Assembly: GCA_016182435.1 (NCBI GenBank)
Contig: JACPGN010000191.1
Location: 1-6,103 of the forward strand
Source: Lentisphaerota bacterium
GTDB taxonomy: Bacteria; Verrucomicrobiota; Kiritimatiellia; JAAZAB01
Direction of reading: 5' to 3'
DNA: 6,103 bases
The position numbers and the translations under genes are program-made. Every line of letters begins with the position of its first letter. The stretch's first letter is position 1. Positions 1 through 5,988 of this stretch are shown here, piece after piece. The notes beneath the pieces are model-generated. The model did not search any database, was not told the DNA's origin, and saw only the letters and a program-made list of their open reading frames with translations.

Positions 1-1463
1 AGCCAGGACCGGCGGGACGATGCCCCTGTCCCGGCCGGGCCGCTCTGCAGCGCTTTCAGCCGCGCGCGAGCTTCGGCAACACGTTCATCATCCGCGAACC
101 GCCGGGCAAATCGTTCATAAGCCTGGATGGCCTGGCTGGTCAAGCTGAGGTTATGGTCATAGAGCTGAGCCAACATCCAGAGGGCTTCCGGCTGGTCGGG
201 ATGATTCTGGTCGGCTTGTTTCAACGCAATAACCGCGGTGTCGAACTCGCTTTTTTCCACGGCCACCCGGGCCAGCGCCAGATGCGCCTCGAACCAGGTA
301 TTGCTCAACTCGGCGGAGAGCTTTAAGTGTTTTAAGGCATCGTCCGGCCGGCCGCGCTCGACCCAATAGAGGCCCGCTTCATAATGGGCGCGGGCTGATT
401 TCGCGCAGGACCCCTCGGCTTCCCGCACGGCGAGATCCCGCACCGAAGGTTTACCCGCGCGCTCGGCGGCACGCGCCGCAAGCAGAAAGTTGCTGACCGC
501 CGCCTCGGAGCGACCCTGCTGTTGCAGCATCCGCGCCAGGCGGAGCAATTCATCATAGGACACCACGCCGGGTTCAACGGGAGAATCGGCCGGCACAGGA
601 ACGGACGCTCTCCGTTGCGCACTTGGCCCTGAACGGGATGCGGGCGCGCTTGTTAGCGAACCAACGGCAGTTTCACCGGGGGCCAGGGCCGGCGACCATT
701 GAGCAATACTGCGGAGCGCCTCTTTAGCGCGGGCGGCGCCAGGGCCTTGGGGAGCCAGGCGCAAGTAATCCTTGAACAACTTTGCGGCCTGAGCGTCGTT
801 TTTCAGCCAGAGCTGATTCACCATGGCCAGGTTATAAATTGCCGGGGTATAACGCGCATCATGAGAAAGCGCTTCCTGCAGCCGGGAAATGGCCGGCGCC
901 ACATTGGTGGCGCGGAGTTCCAGGAGCGCCAGGGCCGTCAGGATGCGCGGTTCGCCCGGCGCGCGCGCGCGCGCCTCGTTCAAGGCTGCCAAAGCATCAT
1001 TCCAGCGCCGCTGCTGGTAGAAAATCCGGCTTTGATATTCTAACGCGCGCGTGCCGGCGGCATCTAATTGCGCTGCCTTAGCAAAGTAGCCGGCGGCTTG
1101 AGCGTTGCGTCCGGATTCGGCCAGGACCACTCCGGCATTATAGACTCCCTCAGCGCATTGCGCTTCTAGTTGCGCGCTCGACTCGAAAGCGCCCAGGGCG
1201 TTCTCCCGCTGGCCGATCCGATAATAAGCCAGGCCCAGGCTATTATAAAGAGCCGCCAGCGGCAGGTTGGTGTCACCCGACCGTGCCTCCGGCAGGCAAG
1301 CTTTGACGCTCTTCTCCAACAGGCGAATGCTCTGGCTGTAATTCCCGCGCTTAAGCTCCCGCAGGCCCTGCCGATAGGCTTGACGGCCCGGGTCCTCCCG
1401 ACAACCGGCAAGCAACAGTGCGCCGCAAAGCGCCATGATCAATCCGCGTCCTCTGCCTGACAT
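1..1463 (-). CDS. TPR-repeat lipoprotein, C-terminus beyond window edge
   Basis: The frame is open for 487 codons from the ATG at 1463 to the left edge, so the gene is partial. The N-terminus is a lipoprotein signal peptide: arginines at 4 and 6, a hydrophobic stretch (LIMALCGALLLAG) and a lipobox LAGC with the lipidated Cys at 21. The mature protein is therefore probably anchored in a membrane and faces the periplasm. TPR-like helix pairs are visible at about residues 29-54, 68-101, 105-137, 145-170, 205-240, 356-389, 390-423 and 425-459, for example NSLGLAYYRIGQRENALGAF and AHLALARVAVEKSEFDTAV. A Pro/Ala/Ser-rich linker (about 256-300) divides two TPR blocks. TPRs are protein-binding scaffolds; no catalytic domain is visible and the partner is unknown. 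The start follows AAGGAGGG at 1473-1466, only 2 nt before the ATG, which is short spacing. The gene diverges from rpmE. Frame and lipobox are certain; the cellular role is not. Confidence 0.9.
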   Translation of the reverse strand, partial: MSGRGRGLIMALCGALLLAGCREDPGRQAYRQGLRELKRGNYSQSIRLLEKSVKACLPEARSGDTNLPLAALYNSLGLAYYRIGQRENALGAFESSAQLEAQCAEGVYNAGVVLAESGRNAQAAGYFAKAAQLDAAGTRALEYQSRIFYQQRRWNDALAALNEARARAPGEPRILTALALLELRATNVAPAISRLQEALSHDARYTPAIYNLAMVNQLWLKNDAQAAKLFKDYLRLAPQGPGAARAKEALRSIAQWSPALAPGETAVGSLTSAPASRSGPSAQRRASVPVPADSPVEPGVVSYDELLRLARMLQQQGRSEAAVSNFLLAARAAERAGKPSVRDLAVREAEGSCAKSARAHYEAGLYWVERGRPDDALKHLKLSAELSNTWFEAHLALARVAVEKSEFDTAVIALKQADQNHPDQPEALWMLAQLYDHNLSLTSQAIQAYERFARRFADDERVAEARARLKALQSGPAGTGASSRRSW

Positions 1464-1530
1464 AACCCTCCTTCGGCGGGTAAATGCGCCTTCCTTTGCC
1501 GCCGCCGTAGTATCTGTAACTGCCGAGGTT

Positions 1531-1559
1531 TATCTACCAAACTCAACCTGACTTGGCAA
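1531..1559 (-). promoter_or_regulatory. Candidate promoter of the TPR lipoprotein gene
   Basis: On the minus strand, TTGCCA (1559-1554, five of six to the sigma70 -35 consensus) is followed after exactly 17 nt by TAGATA (1536-1531, a weak -10 with three of six matches). This would place transcription initiation near 1524 with a leader of about 60 nt before the ATG at 1463. The spacing is ideal but the -10 is poor, and the host's promoter consensus is unknown. Confidence 0.3.
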
Positions 1560-1574
1560 TGCTCATTTCGTAAT

Positions 1575-1592
1575 GCCCTCAGCCTTGAGGGC
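1575..1592. repeat. Small hairpin beside the composite repeat
   Basis: GCCCTCA (1575-1581) pairs perfectly with TGAGGGC (1586-1592) around a 4-nt loop. It has no adjacent T-run on either strand, so it does not look like an intrinsic terminator. It lies 5 bp from the composite element at 1598-1701 and may be part of the same unit. Confidence 0.55.
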
Positions 1593-1597
1593 TGATT

Positions 1598-1701
1598 GTC
1601 ATTCCCGACCTGATCGGGAATCCAGAAAAATCTCGTGCCACAGGCAGATCCGCCTGTGGCGGAAATACTGATGCTGGATTCCCGCTTATCGCGGGAATGA
1701 C
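1598..1701. repeat. 104-bp composite palindromic repeat (three hairpins)
   Basis: Two 28-bp terminal arms, 1598-1625 and 1674-1701, are inverted copies of each other: GTCATTCCCG at the outer end and CGGGAATCCAG at the inner end match exactly, and only 7 central bases differ. Each arm is also a hairpin: ATTCCCGA/TCGGGAAT with loop CCTGA on the left, and ATTCCCGC/GCGGGAAT with loop TTATC on the right. Between them lies a third hairpin, GCCACAGGC (1637-1645) with GCCTGTGGC (1652-1660). The layout resembles REP/BIME-type intergenic elements or a non-autonomous palindromic element. No flanking target-site duplication is evident and no transposase is encoded. Confidence 0.8.
1634..1663. repeat. 30-bp palindromic repeat, copy 1
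   Basis: Aligned about the central GATC (1647-1650), this segment matches an inferred perfect palindrome (half-site TCCGCCACAGGCGGA followed by its reverse complement) at 26 of 30 positions. All mismatches are in the left half: 1634-1636 and 1646. The right half is identical to copy 2 at 2220-2249, and the exact match extends over 19 bases (1647-1665 versus 2233-2251). It forms the central hairpin of the 104-bp composite element. Confidence 0.7.
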
Positions 1702-1846
1702 AGCATTGATATTCATAACCTACCCACAAGACTGAGGGGTTACCTCATTTCACAAAAAACGCTTGCATTCCTGCTGAGGTTATGGTTCATTTCCGCCTTG
1801 CAAGGCGATACGCTCGCGCCAAGCGCCCGCGCGGGAAGAGGCACTC

Positions 1847-2047
1847 ATGAAAGAAAAAATCCATCCGAAATACCAGGAGGCCACGATTACCTGCATTTGC
1901 GGCAACGTGGTGCATACCCGTTCCACGGTGAAGGAAATGAAGATCAACACCTGCTCGGCCTGTCATCCCTTTTACACGGGCACGGCGAAATACGTGGATA
2001 CCGCCGGGCGCGTTGAGCAGTTCAAAAGGCGCTACGGCAAGAAATAG
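1847..2047 (+). CDS. rpmE: 50S ribosomal protein L31, zinc-binding form
   Basis: The 66-residue protein has the family's usual length and carries the diagnostic segments MKEKIHPKY at the N-terminus and TCSACHPFYTG in the middle. L31 belongs to the large ribosomal subunit and contributes to the bridge between subunits. Cysteines 16, 18, 36 and 39 form the CxC...CxxC zinc site, so this is the zinc-containing (C+) type rather than the cysteine-free paralogue many bacteria induce under zinc limitation. The ATG at 1847 is preceded by GGAAGAGG with suitable spacing. An intrinsic terminator follows the stop by 15 bp, so rpmE is probably largely a separate transcript from prfA although the order rpmE-prfA-prmC is conserved in many bacteria. 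No zinc-dependent repressor site is recognisable upstream. Confidence 0.97.
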   Translation: MKEKIHPKYQEATITCICGNVVHTRSTVKEMKINTCSACHPFYTGTAKYVDTAGRVEQFKRRYGKK

Positions 2048-2062
2048 CGGCGGTTATTCCCC

Positions 2063-2104
2063 AAGGCCAAAGGTGGCGACGTGTTCACCTGCTGGCCTTT
2101 TTTT
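2063..2104 (+). terminator. Intrinsic terminator of rpmE
   Basis: AAGGCCA (2063-2069) pairs with TGGCCTT (2093-2099), with a second inner stem AGGTG (2071-2075)/CACCT (2086-2090) separated by a small internal loop. The hairpin runs into seven consecutive T residues (2098-2104). The position 15 bp after the rpmE stop and the T-run are those of a rho-independent terminator on the + strand. Confidence 0.88.
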
Positions 2105-2110
2105 GCGCCT

Positions 2111-2127
2111 GCTTGGGGAGCCCAAGC
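2111..2127. repeat. Tight hairpin after the rpmE terminator
   Basis: GCTTGGG (2111-2117) and CCCAAGC (2121-2127) form a perfect 7-bp stem with a 3-nt loop (GAG). There is no T-run, so it is not a second standard terminator. It could be a leftover of a palindromic element; no second copy is visible in the window. Confidence 0.5.
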
Positions 2128-2164
2128 TTAAACCGCTTGAATTAGGCCTTCGGCAACTAAAAAC

Positions 2165-2213
2165 TGTAGCCGGCCTCGCTGAGGCCGGTCCGGGGTCGGC
2201 GACCCCGGCTACA
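2165..2213. repeat. Three-way-junction palindromic element A
   Basis: The ends TGTAGC (2165-2170) and GCTACA (2208-2213) are perfect inverted repeats. Between them lie two hairpins with 3-nt loops: CCGGCCTC/GAGGCCGG (2170-2177 with 2181-2188, loop GCT) and CCGGGGTC/GACCCCGG (2190-2197 with 2201-2208, loop GGC). The whole can fold as a cloverleaf-like three-way junction in RNA or single-stranded DNA. Element B at 3439-3490 has the same design with different inner sequences. It lies in the prfA leader region, between the rpmE terminator and the prfA start. Confidence 0.85.
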
Positions 2214-2219
2214 ACTTTG

Positions 2220-2249
2220 TCCTCCGCGGGCGGATCCGCCTGTGGCGGA
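2220..2249. repeat. 30-bp palindromic repeat, copy 2
   Basis: Centred on the perfect 12-bp palindrome GGCGGATCCGCC (2229-2240), this copy matches the inferred palindrome at 27 of 30 positions. Two of its three differences (2226 and 2228, A to G) leave G-U pairs in a + strand transcript, so the hairpin is still foldable as RNA. The right half and following AAA are identical to copy 1. It ends 38 bp before the prfA ATG and would sit in the leader if transcription begins upstream. Confidence 0.75.
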
Positions 2250-2287
2250 AAATTCCTTAACGTCAAGTCCAACCGGAAACTTTTCCC

Positions 2288-3385
2288 ATGGACATTTCGC
2301 CTGCATTTCTTAAAGAGCTGGCCGCGCGCGTCACCGAGCGCGAGGAGCAACTGGCCGCGGCCGCGAGCGAGAACCCGCGCAAGTTCCGAGACCTGCTGAA
2401 ATCCCACGCCCGCCTGAAAAAAATCCTGGCGCAGGCCAATATCCTCTCCGGCCTGGAAAAGACTATCCGCGAGCATCGGGAATTAGTCGCCGCCGGCAGC
2501 AGCGACCCTGAACTCAAAGCCCTGGCCCAAGCGGAGCTCACGGAGGCCGAAAAGGCCCTGCCGGAAGCCGAGCGGCGGCTGCTGATCGAACTTGCTCCGC
2601 CCAACCCCAATGACGAGCGCAATGCAATCGTGGAAATCCGCGCCGGCACGGGCGGCAGCGAAGCCGCGCTTTTCGCCGGGGACCTGGCGCGGATGTATAT
2701 GCGCTATGCGGAAAAAAAGGGCTGGCCGACCGAAATCATGGACGCCAGCTCCTCCGAAGTCGGCGGCTACAAGGAAATCGTTTTCTCCATCCAGGGCCAG
2801 AACGTGTTCCGCGCCCTGCAATTCGAGGGCGGCACCCACCGGGTCCAGCGCATTCCCGTCACGGAGGCCGCCGGCCGCATTCACACCTCCACGGCCACGG
2901 TGGCCGTGCTGCCCGAGGCCGAGGACATGGATGAAATCGAGATCAAGCCGGAAGACCTGCGCGTTGATGTCTACCGCGCTTCCGGCGCCGGGGGCCAGCA
3001 CGTCAATAAAACCGATTCGGCCGTGCGCCTCACGCACCTGCCCACGGGCCTGGTGGCGGCCAGCCAAGCGGAGCGCTCGCAGCATAAGAACCGCGCCAAG
3101 GCCCTGCGCATTCTGCGTTCGCACCTGCTCGCCGCGCAGCGGCAGGTGGCCCAAGACCGCGTGGACTCTTCGCGCCGCGCCCAGATCGGCAGCGGCGACC
3201 GCAGTGAGCGTATCCGCACTTATAATTTCCCGCAAAACCGCCTGACCGATCACCGCATTCATTTCACCTTGTACGCCCTGGATAAAATCATGGAAGGCGA
3301 GTTGGAAACTCTGTTGCTGGCGCTTTATGAGCATAATCACGCCACGCAAACCACCCTTTCGCTGGATCAGTTGCTGAAAATATGA
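2288..3385 (+). CDS. prfA: Peptide chain release factor 1 (RF1)
   Basis: RF1 reads UAA and UAG stop codons in the ribosomal A site and triggers hydrolysis of peptidyl-tRNA. At 365 residues the protein is close to the usual 355-360. The universal GGQ motif is at 235-237 within [20 protein letters not shown] context ([10 protein letters not shown]). The stop-codon-reading tripeptide is P190-V191-T192 in [18 protein letters not shown]; the PxT form identifies RF1, whereas RF2 has [23 protein letters not shown] near residue 118 is the conserved entry to the core domain. The first ~100 residues are the helical N-terminal domain. The start has no strong Shine-Dalgarno sequence, only GGAAA about 8 nt upstream, but the N-terminal length fits the family. 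Q237 is the expected target of the downstream PrmC. Confidence 0.97.
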   Translation: MDISPAFLKELAARVTEREEQLAAAASENPRKFRDLLKSHARLKKILAQANILSGLEKTIREHRELVAAGSSDPELKALAQAELTEAEKALPEAERRLLIELAPPNPNDERNAIVEIRAGTGGSEAALFAGDLARMYMRYAEKKGWPTEIMDASSSEVGGYKEIVFSIQGQNVFRALQFEGGTHRVQRIPVTEAAGRIHTSTATVAVLPEAEDMDEIEIKPEDLRVDVYRASGAGGQHVNKTDSAVRLTHLPTGLVAASQAERSQHKNRAKALRILRSHLLAAQRQVAQDRVDSSRRAQIGSGDRSERIRTYNFPQNRLTDHRIHFTLYALDKIMEGELETLLLALYEHNHATQTTLSLDQLLKI

Positions 3386-3438
3386 GCGCAGCCGACCAAT
3401 TTCCATTCCGTGAAACGCGAGCCTGACGTCTCGCAGAT

Positions 3439-3490
3439 GTAGGAGCCGAACCCCTGTTCGGCGAATCGTCGCAACGGGTGCGACTCCTAC
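3439..3490. repeat. Three-way-junction palindromic element B
   Basis: Outer arms GTAGGAG (3439-3445) and CTCCTAC (3484-3490) enclose two hairpins: GCCGAAC/GTTCGGC (3445-3451 with 3456-3462, loop CCCT) and GTCGCA/TGCGAC (3468-3473 with 3479-3484, loop ACGGG). The design and the GTAG...CTAC ends repeat those of element A (2165-2213), though the inner stems differ. It lies between prfA and prmC and has no T-run, so terminator function is unlikely. Confidence 0.8.
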
Positions 3491-3527
3491 CTTAGGCCGC
3501 CATACCCGCCGGCGCGGCGCCTTTTCC

Positions 3528-3553
3528 TGTAGCCGTCGGACGCAAGGCCGACG
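3528..3553. repeat. Possible half copy of the GTAG palindromic family
   Basis: The segment begins TGTAGC, like element A, and carries one hairpin, CGTCGG (3534-3539) with CCGACG (3548-3553) around an 8-nt loop. No matching GCTACA end or second hairpin follows, so it may be a truncated element or an independent hairpin. It ends 21 bp upstream of the prmC ATG. Confidence 0.5.
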
Positions 3554-3574
3554 TTCCGGATTTATTGTCGGGAC

Positions 3575-4498
3575 ATGATTGCTGAGCATACACTTGCCGC
3601 TATTCTCGCCGCCGTCGCCTGCCGGGTGCGCGCCGCCGCGCCGGAGGAGGCCCGCCTGAACTGCGAATGGCTCCTGAGCCGCGCGCTTGGCTGCGCCCGG
3701 TTGGAGCTCAGCGCCCGGCGCGATCAGCGGCTAACCGAATCCCAGGTTCGGCGGATTGAAGAAGGCGCCTTGCGCCTGGCCGCGGGCGAACCGCTGCAAT
3801 ACGTCCTGGGCGAGGCCGAGTTTATGGGAAGAGTGTTTGCCTGTGACGCCCGCGCCTTAATTCCACGGCCGGAAACGGAGCAACTCGTTGCCCGGCTCCT
3901 GGCGGAAACGACGCTCTGGCAGACTGAAGCGCCGGTCATTGCCGAGGTCGGCGCCGGCAGCGGTTGTATTGTCATTTCCCTGGCCCTGGAGCGGCCCGCG
4001 GGCCGTTACCTGGCTACCGACACCAGTCCTGCCGCGCTGGCACTGGCCCGGGAAAATGCGGCCCGGCACGGCGTTTCCGCTCGCATCCATTTCATCGCCG
4101 GCGATCTTTTGTCGGGCGCCACGCCTAATACAACATTCCAACATTCTGCAGAATGTTGGAATGTTGTAACGGCGGGTTCGATGAGCTTGGATGCCGTGGT
4201 GTCCAATCCGCCCTACGTGCGCGCGGCGGACTTGCCCGCACTTGCTCCAACCGTGCGCGATTATGAGCCGACCGAGGCGCTCTTGGGCGGCGCCGACGGT
4301 CTCTGTGTGATCCGGCCGCTCATAGCGCAAGCCTTTCCCGCGCTCAAGCCCGGCGGGACGCTCTTCCTGGAAATCGGCTGCGACCAGGGCCAAGCCGTTC
4401 GGGAAATAGCGCACTCAGCCGGATTCCATGATATCCAGGTGCATCCCGACCTGGCCGGCAAAGACCGGATTATGCGGGCGCGGAAATCAAAAAAGTGA
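3575..4498 (+). CDS. prmC: Peptide chain release factor N5-glutamine methyltransferase
   Basis: PrmC (HemK) is a SAM-dependent enzyme that methylates the GGQ glutamine of RF1 and RF2, raising termination efficiency. The N-terminal helical domain is followed by EPLQYVLGEAEFMGR and IPRPETEQLV (96-105), the SAM-binding motif EVGAGSG (124-130), and the catalytic NPPY (211-214) that grips the substrate glutamine. The C-terminus has GGTLFLEIGCDQGQ and DLAGKDRIMRAR, all typical. At 307 residues it is longer than E. coli PrmC (277). The spacing from the SAM motif to NPPY is about 16-17 residues longer than I expect. The excess lies in a segment (about 183-201) containing TTFQHSAECWNVV, which is encoded by a perfect palindrome (4129-4168) and looks inserted in the loop before the NPPY strand. 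All motifs are intact, so activity is likely kept. The start lacks a clear Shine-Dalgarno sequence. Confidence 0.95.
   Translation: MIAEHTLAAILAAVACRVRAAAPEEARLNCEWLLSRALGCARLELSARRDQRLTESQVRRIEEGALRLAAGEPLQYVLGEAEFMGRVFACDARALIPRPETEQLVARLLAETTLWQTEAPVIAEVGAGSGCIVISLALERPAGRYLATDTSPAALALARENAARHGVSARIHFIAGDLLSGATPNTTFQHSAECWNVVTAGSMSLDAVVSNPPYVRAADLPALAPTVRDYEPTEALLGGADGLCVIRPLIAQAFPALKPGGTLFLEIGCDQGQAVREIAHSAGFHDIQVHPDLAGKDRIMRARKSKK
4129..4168. repeat. Perfect 40-bp palindrome inserted in frame in prmC
   Basis: Every base from 4129 to 4168 pairs with its mirror base about the centre between 4148 and 4149 (CTGCAG, 4146-4151). Apart from the terminal TA, the sequence is two tandem CAACATTC units, TGCA, then two GAATGTTG units. 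In prmC frame it reads TTFQHSAECWNVV. Because of the symmetry the opposite strand in register reads the same peptide, and none of the six frames contains a stop inside the palindrome. The transcript can form an 18-bp stem with a UGCA loop. It is AT-richer than the surrounding gene, which supports an acquired element. No target-site duplication is evident. Confidence 0.95.
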
Positions 4499-4512
4499 GC
4501 GGCTTAATCCAC

Positions 4513-4520
4513 AAGGAGGG
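4513..4520 (+). promoter_or_regulatory. Shine-Dalgarno sequence that sets the start at 4528
   Basis: AAGGAGGG lies 7 nt before the ATG at 4528. A GTG at 4495, overlapping the prmC stop, would add 11 residues (MSGLIHKEGRT) that are in effect the translated leader and Shine-Dalgarno sequence. The strong site and the conserved family start (AGAAEIDITP shortly after) favour 4528. Confidence 0.85.
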
Positions 4521-4527
4521 TCGGACG

Positions 4528-5988
4528 ATGAATAGAATTGATTCTTCCCCCTTGCTCGCAGGCGCGGCGGAAATTGATATCACGCCGGCGGCCGGCACGC
4601 ATCTCAGCGGGGATATGTGTCGTTTAAGGCCGGTCGAAAAGGTTTTGCATCCGTTGTTCGCGCGCGCGCTGGTGGCCGGAGCAAGCGGCGCTTCCGCCGC
4701 GGAACGAATCTGCCTTCTATCCCTGGACCTCTGCACGATCGGCAACGAATGCGCCGCGCAGATCAGGCAAGAGCTGGCCCGGCATTTCGGGTTTAAGCGC
4801 GAGGCCGTGATGCTGCACCTCATCCAGAACCACAGCGCGCCGTCTTTGGGCGGCCATCTGTTTCTGAAGCCTGACAGTCCCTATGTCTCCAAAGATTTCT
4901 GGTGGGTCTATCAGGGTGATCCGAATTATCTGGATTTCATCGTGCCGCGCCTGCTGGAGGTTGTGAAAAATGCCATCGCGGCGCTCGAGCCGGTTACTTT
5001 TGCCTGCCTGGGCCGGGCCGATGGCCGCATCGCGCACAACCGCCGTTTTCTCAAGCGCAACGGCTGGGTCCAGAGTCAGCCGGGACCGGACGATCTATTC
5101 GAAGTGCTCTGCGCCGAAGGACCGACTGACCCTGAGGTCGGCGTAGCGGCGTTCAAGAATCGCGCCGGCCGGATAATTGCGGCCCTGCTTCACCATACCG
5201 GCCATCCTTGCAGCTATTTCAGCAAGAACTGGGTTACCCCAAGTTGGCCGGGGGCTTGGTGCCGGCGGTTCAAACAGCTTGTGGGCGAGCAGTGCGTTCC
5301 ACTGATGATTAACGGCTGCTGCGGCAACATCAACGTCTGGAACAACACGTATGGCAGACCAATACCCGACGATGAAACCGTGGCCGACTGGCTGATGCAA
5401 ACAACCGGCGCCATTCTGGAGAAGCTGTCCTTTGCCGAGCCCACGGAATTAGGCTACAAGAGCGTTACGCTGGCCCTCCCCTTCGCGGACATCGAACAGC
5501 AGTTGGGCCGCGAAAATCTGGCGCAGGCGGCGCGAGTGCTTGCCAAGCATGCGGAGCCGCGCTGGCGCGACCAGAACAAAACCGAGTTGGACGTCGAGTG
5601 GATCTTCGCGGTTGTGGCCACCGACCTGCAACGCCGGATCCGCGGCGATAAGACTTACTCCTACGAAGTGCAGTCTTTCCGCCTGGGCGATCTCGGCATG
5701 GTGGGATTGATCGGCGAACCGTTCGTCGAGGGCCAGTTGGACATCAAGCGGCAGTCGCCGGCCCAGCGCACTTTCGTCGCGCACATGTGCAACGGCTACA
5801 TCGGCTACATCCCTCCCCGTCAGAGCTACCGGGCAACGAACTACAACCACCTCTCGCCGGAAGGCCGGATCGTTCGCCGCGGCGCCAATCTGTTTATGCT
5901 GCAGGAGGATGCTCTGGAGCGGATCAGCGCGGCGGCGCGCGATGCGCTCAAATGTCTGTTTGCTCCGCCGGGGGACTCTCATGGCTAA
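4528..5988 (+). CDS. Neutral/alkaline ceramidase-like hydrolase
   Basis: The 486-residue protein resembles the N-terminal catalytic domain of neutral/alkaline non-lysosomal ceramidases, zinc amidases that cleave ceramide to sphingosine and fatty acid. Family-like blocks in order: AGAAEIDITPAAG (11-23), LHPLFARALV (40-49), LDLCTIG, IQNHSAPSLGGH (99-110; compare the family THxxP), HHTGHPC (222-228), NGCCGNINVW (262-271; compare GN.GD), GEPFVEGQLDIK (396-407) and NGYIGYIPPRQSY (422-434). Histidines 102, 222, 223 and 226 are candidate zinc ligands. No signal peptide is visible from the chosen start, unlike secreted ceramidases, and the C-terminal immunoglobulin-like domain of full-length enzymes is absent. 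Real substrate may differ; many environmental bacteria carry such short homologues. It follows prmC by 29 bp with a strong Shine-Dalgarno site and overlaps the next gene by 8 bp, suggesting one transcript. Family is likely; substrate is unknown. Confidence 0.82.
   Translation: MNRIDSSPLLAGAAEIDITPAAGTHLSGDMCRLRPVEKVLHPLFARALVAGASGASAAERICLLSLDLCTIGNECAAQIRQELARHFGFKREAVMLHLIQNHSAPSLGGHLFLKPDSPYVSKDFWWVYQGDPNYLDFIVPRLLEVVKNAIAALEPVTFACLGRADGRIAHNRRFLKRNGWVQSQPGPDDLFEVLCAEGPTDPEVGVAAFKNRAGRIIAALLHHTGHPCSYFSKNWVTPSWPGAWCRRFKQLVGEQCVPLMINGCCGNINVWNNTYGRPIPDDETVADWLMQTTGAILEKLSFAEPTELGYKSVTLALPFADIEQQLGRENLAQAARVLAKHAEPRWRDQNKTELDVEWIFAVVATDLQRRIRGDKTYSYEVQSFRLGDLGMVGLIGEPFVEGQLDIKRQSPAQRTFVAHMCNGYIGYIPPRQSYRATNYNHLSPEGRIVRRGANLFMLQEDALERISAAARDALKCLFAPPGDSHG

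Larger units (their letters stand above)
1464..1846. other. Divergent intergenic region rich in inverted repeats
   Basis: This 383-bp stretch separates the divergent lipoprotein and rpmE genes. It contains the lipoprotein's Shine-Dalgarno sequence, a candidate sigma70-type promoter on the minus strand (1531-1559), a small hairpin (1575-1592) and a 104-bp composite repeat (1598-1701). The rpmE promoter must lie to the right of about 1702. TTGCAT at 1763-1768 could be a -35 box, but the best -10 at 16 nt spacing (GTTCAT, 1785-1790) is poor, so I do not call it. I see no convincing gene or structured regulatory RNA here. Confidence 0.7.

Noticed and set aside
1439..1729. Minus-strand open frame across the intergenic repeats
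   Set aside because: Its peptide (segments such as WIPDQVGND and SRDKRESS) is translation of the inverted-repeat arms, a common source of false genes.
144..1786. 14-base direct repeat GCTGAGGTTATGGT at 144-157 and 1773-1786
   Set aside because: One copy is inside the TPR coding region, no wider similarity surrounds it, and a match of this length can arise by chance in 6 kb.
1464..2287. CRISPR array
   Set aside because: The repeats are palindromic, few and irregularly spaced, with no regular spacer pattern and no cas gene.
3382..3426. ATGA overlap at the prfA stop opening a 14-codon frame
   Set aside because: The overlap looks like translational coupling, but the frame ends after 14 codons with no recognisable product. 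At most it is a remnant.
3439..3490. Terminator for prfA
   Set aside because: The hairpins are strong but no T-run follows on either strand. The three-way-junction repeat explanation fits better.
2483..3589. Long open frame (368 codons) on the minus strand opposite prfA
   Set aside because: It mirrors the prfA codons in GC-rich DNA, has no family-like motifs and no Shine-Dalgarno site. prfA on the + strand is certain.
4495..4527. GTG start for the ceramidase-like gene overlapping the prmC stop
   Set aside because: The added 11 residues are encoded by the leader containing the strong Shine-Dalgarno sequence for the ATG at 4528.
5449..5982. Open frame of 177 codons on the minus strand opposite the ceramidase-like gene
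   Set aside because: It is antisense to conserved family blocks and its translation has no recognisable domain.
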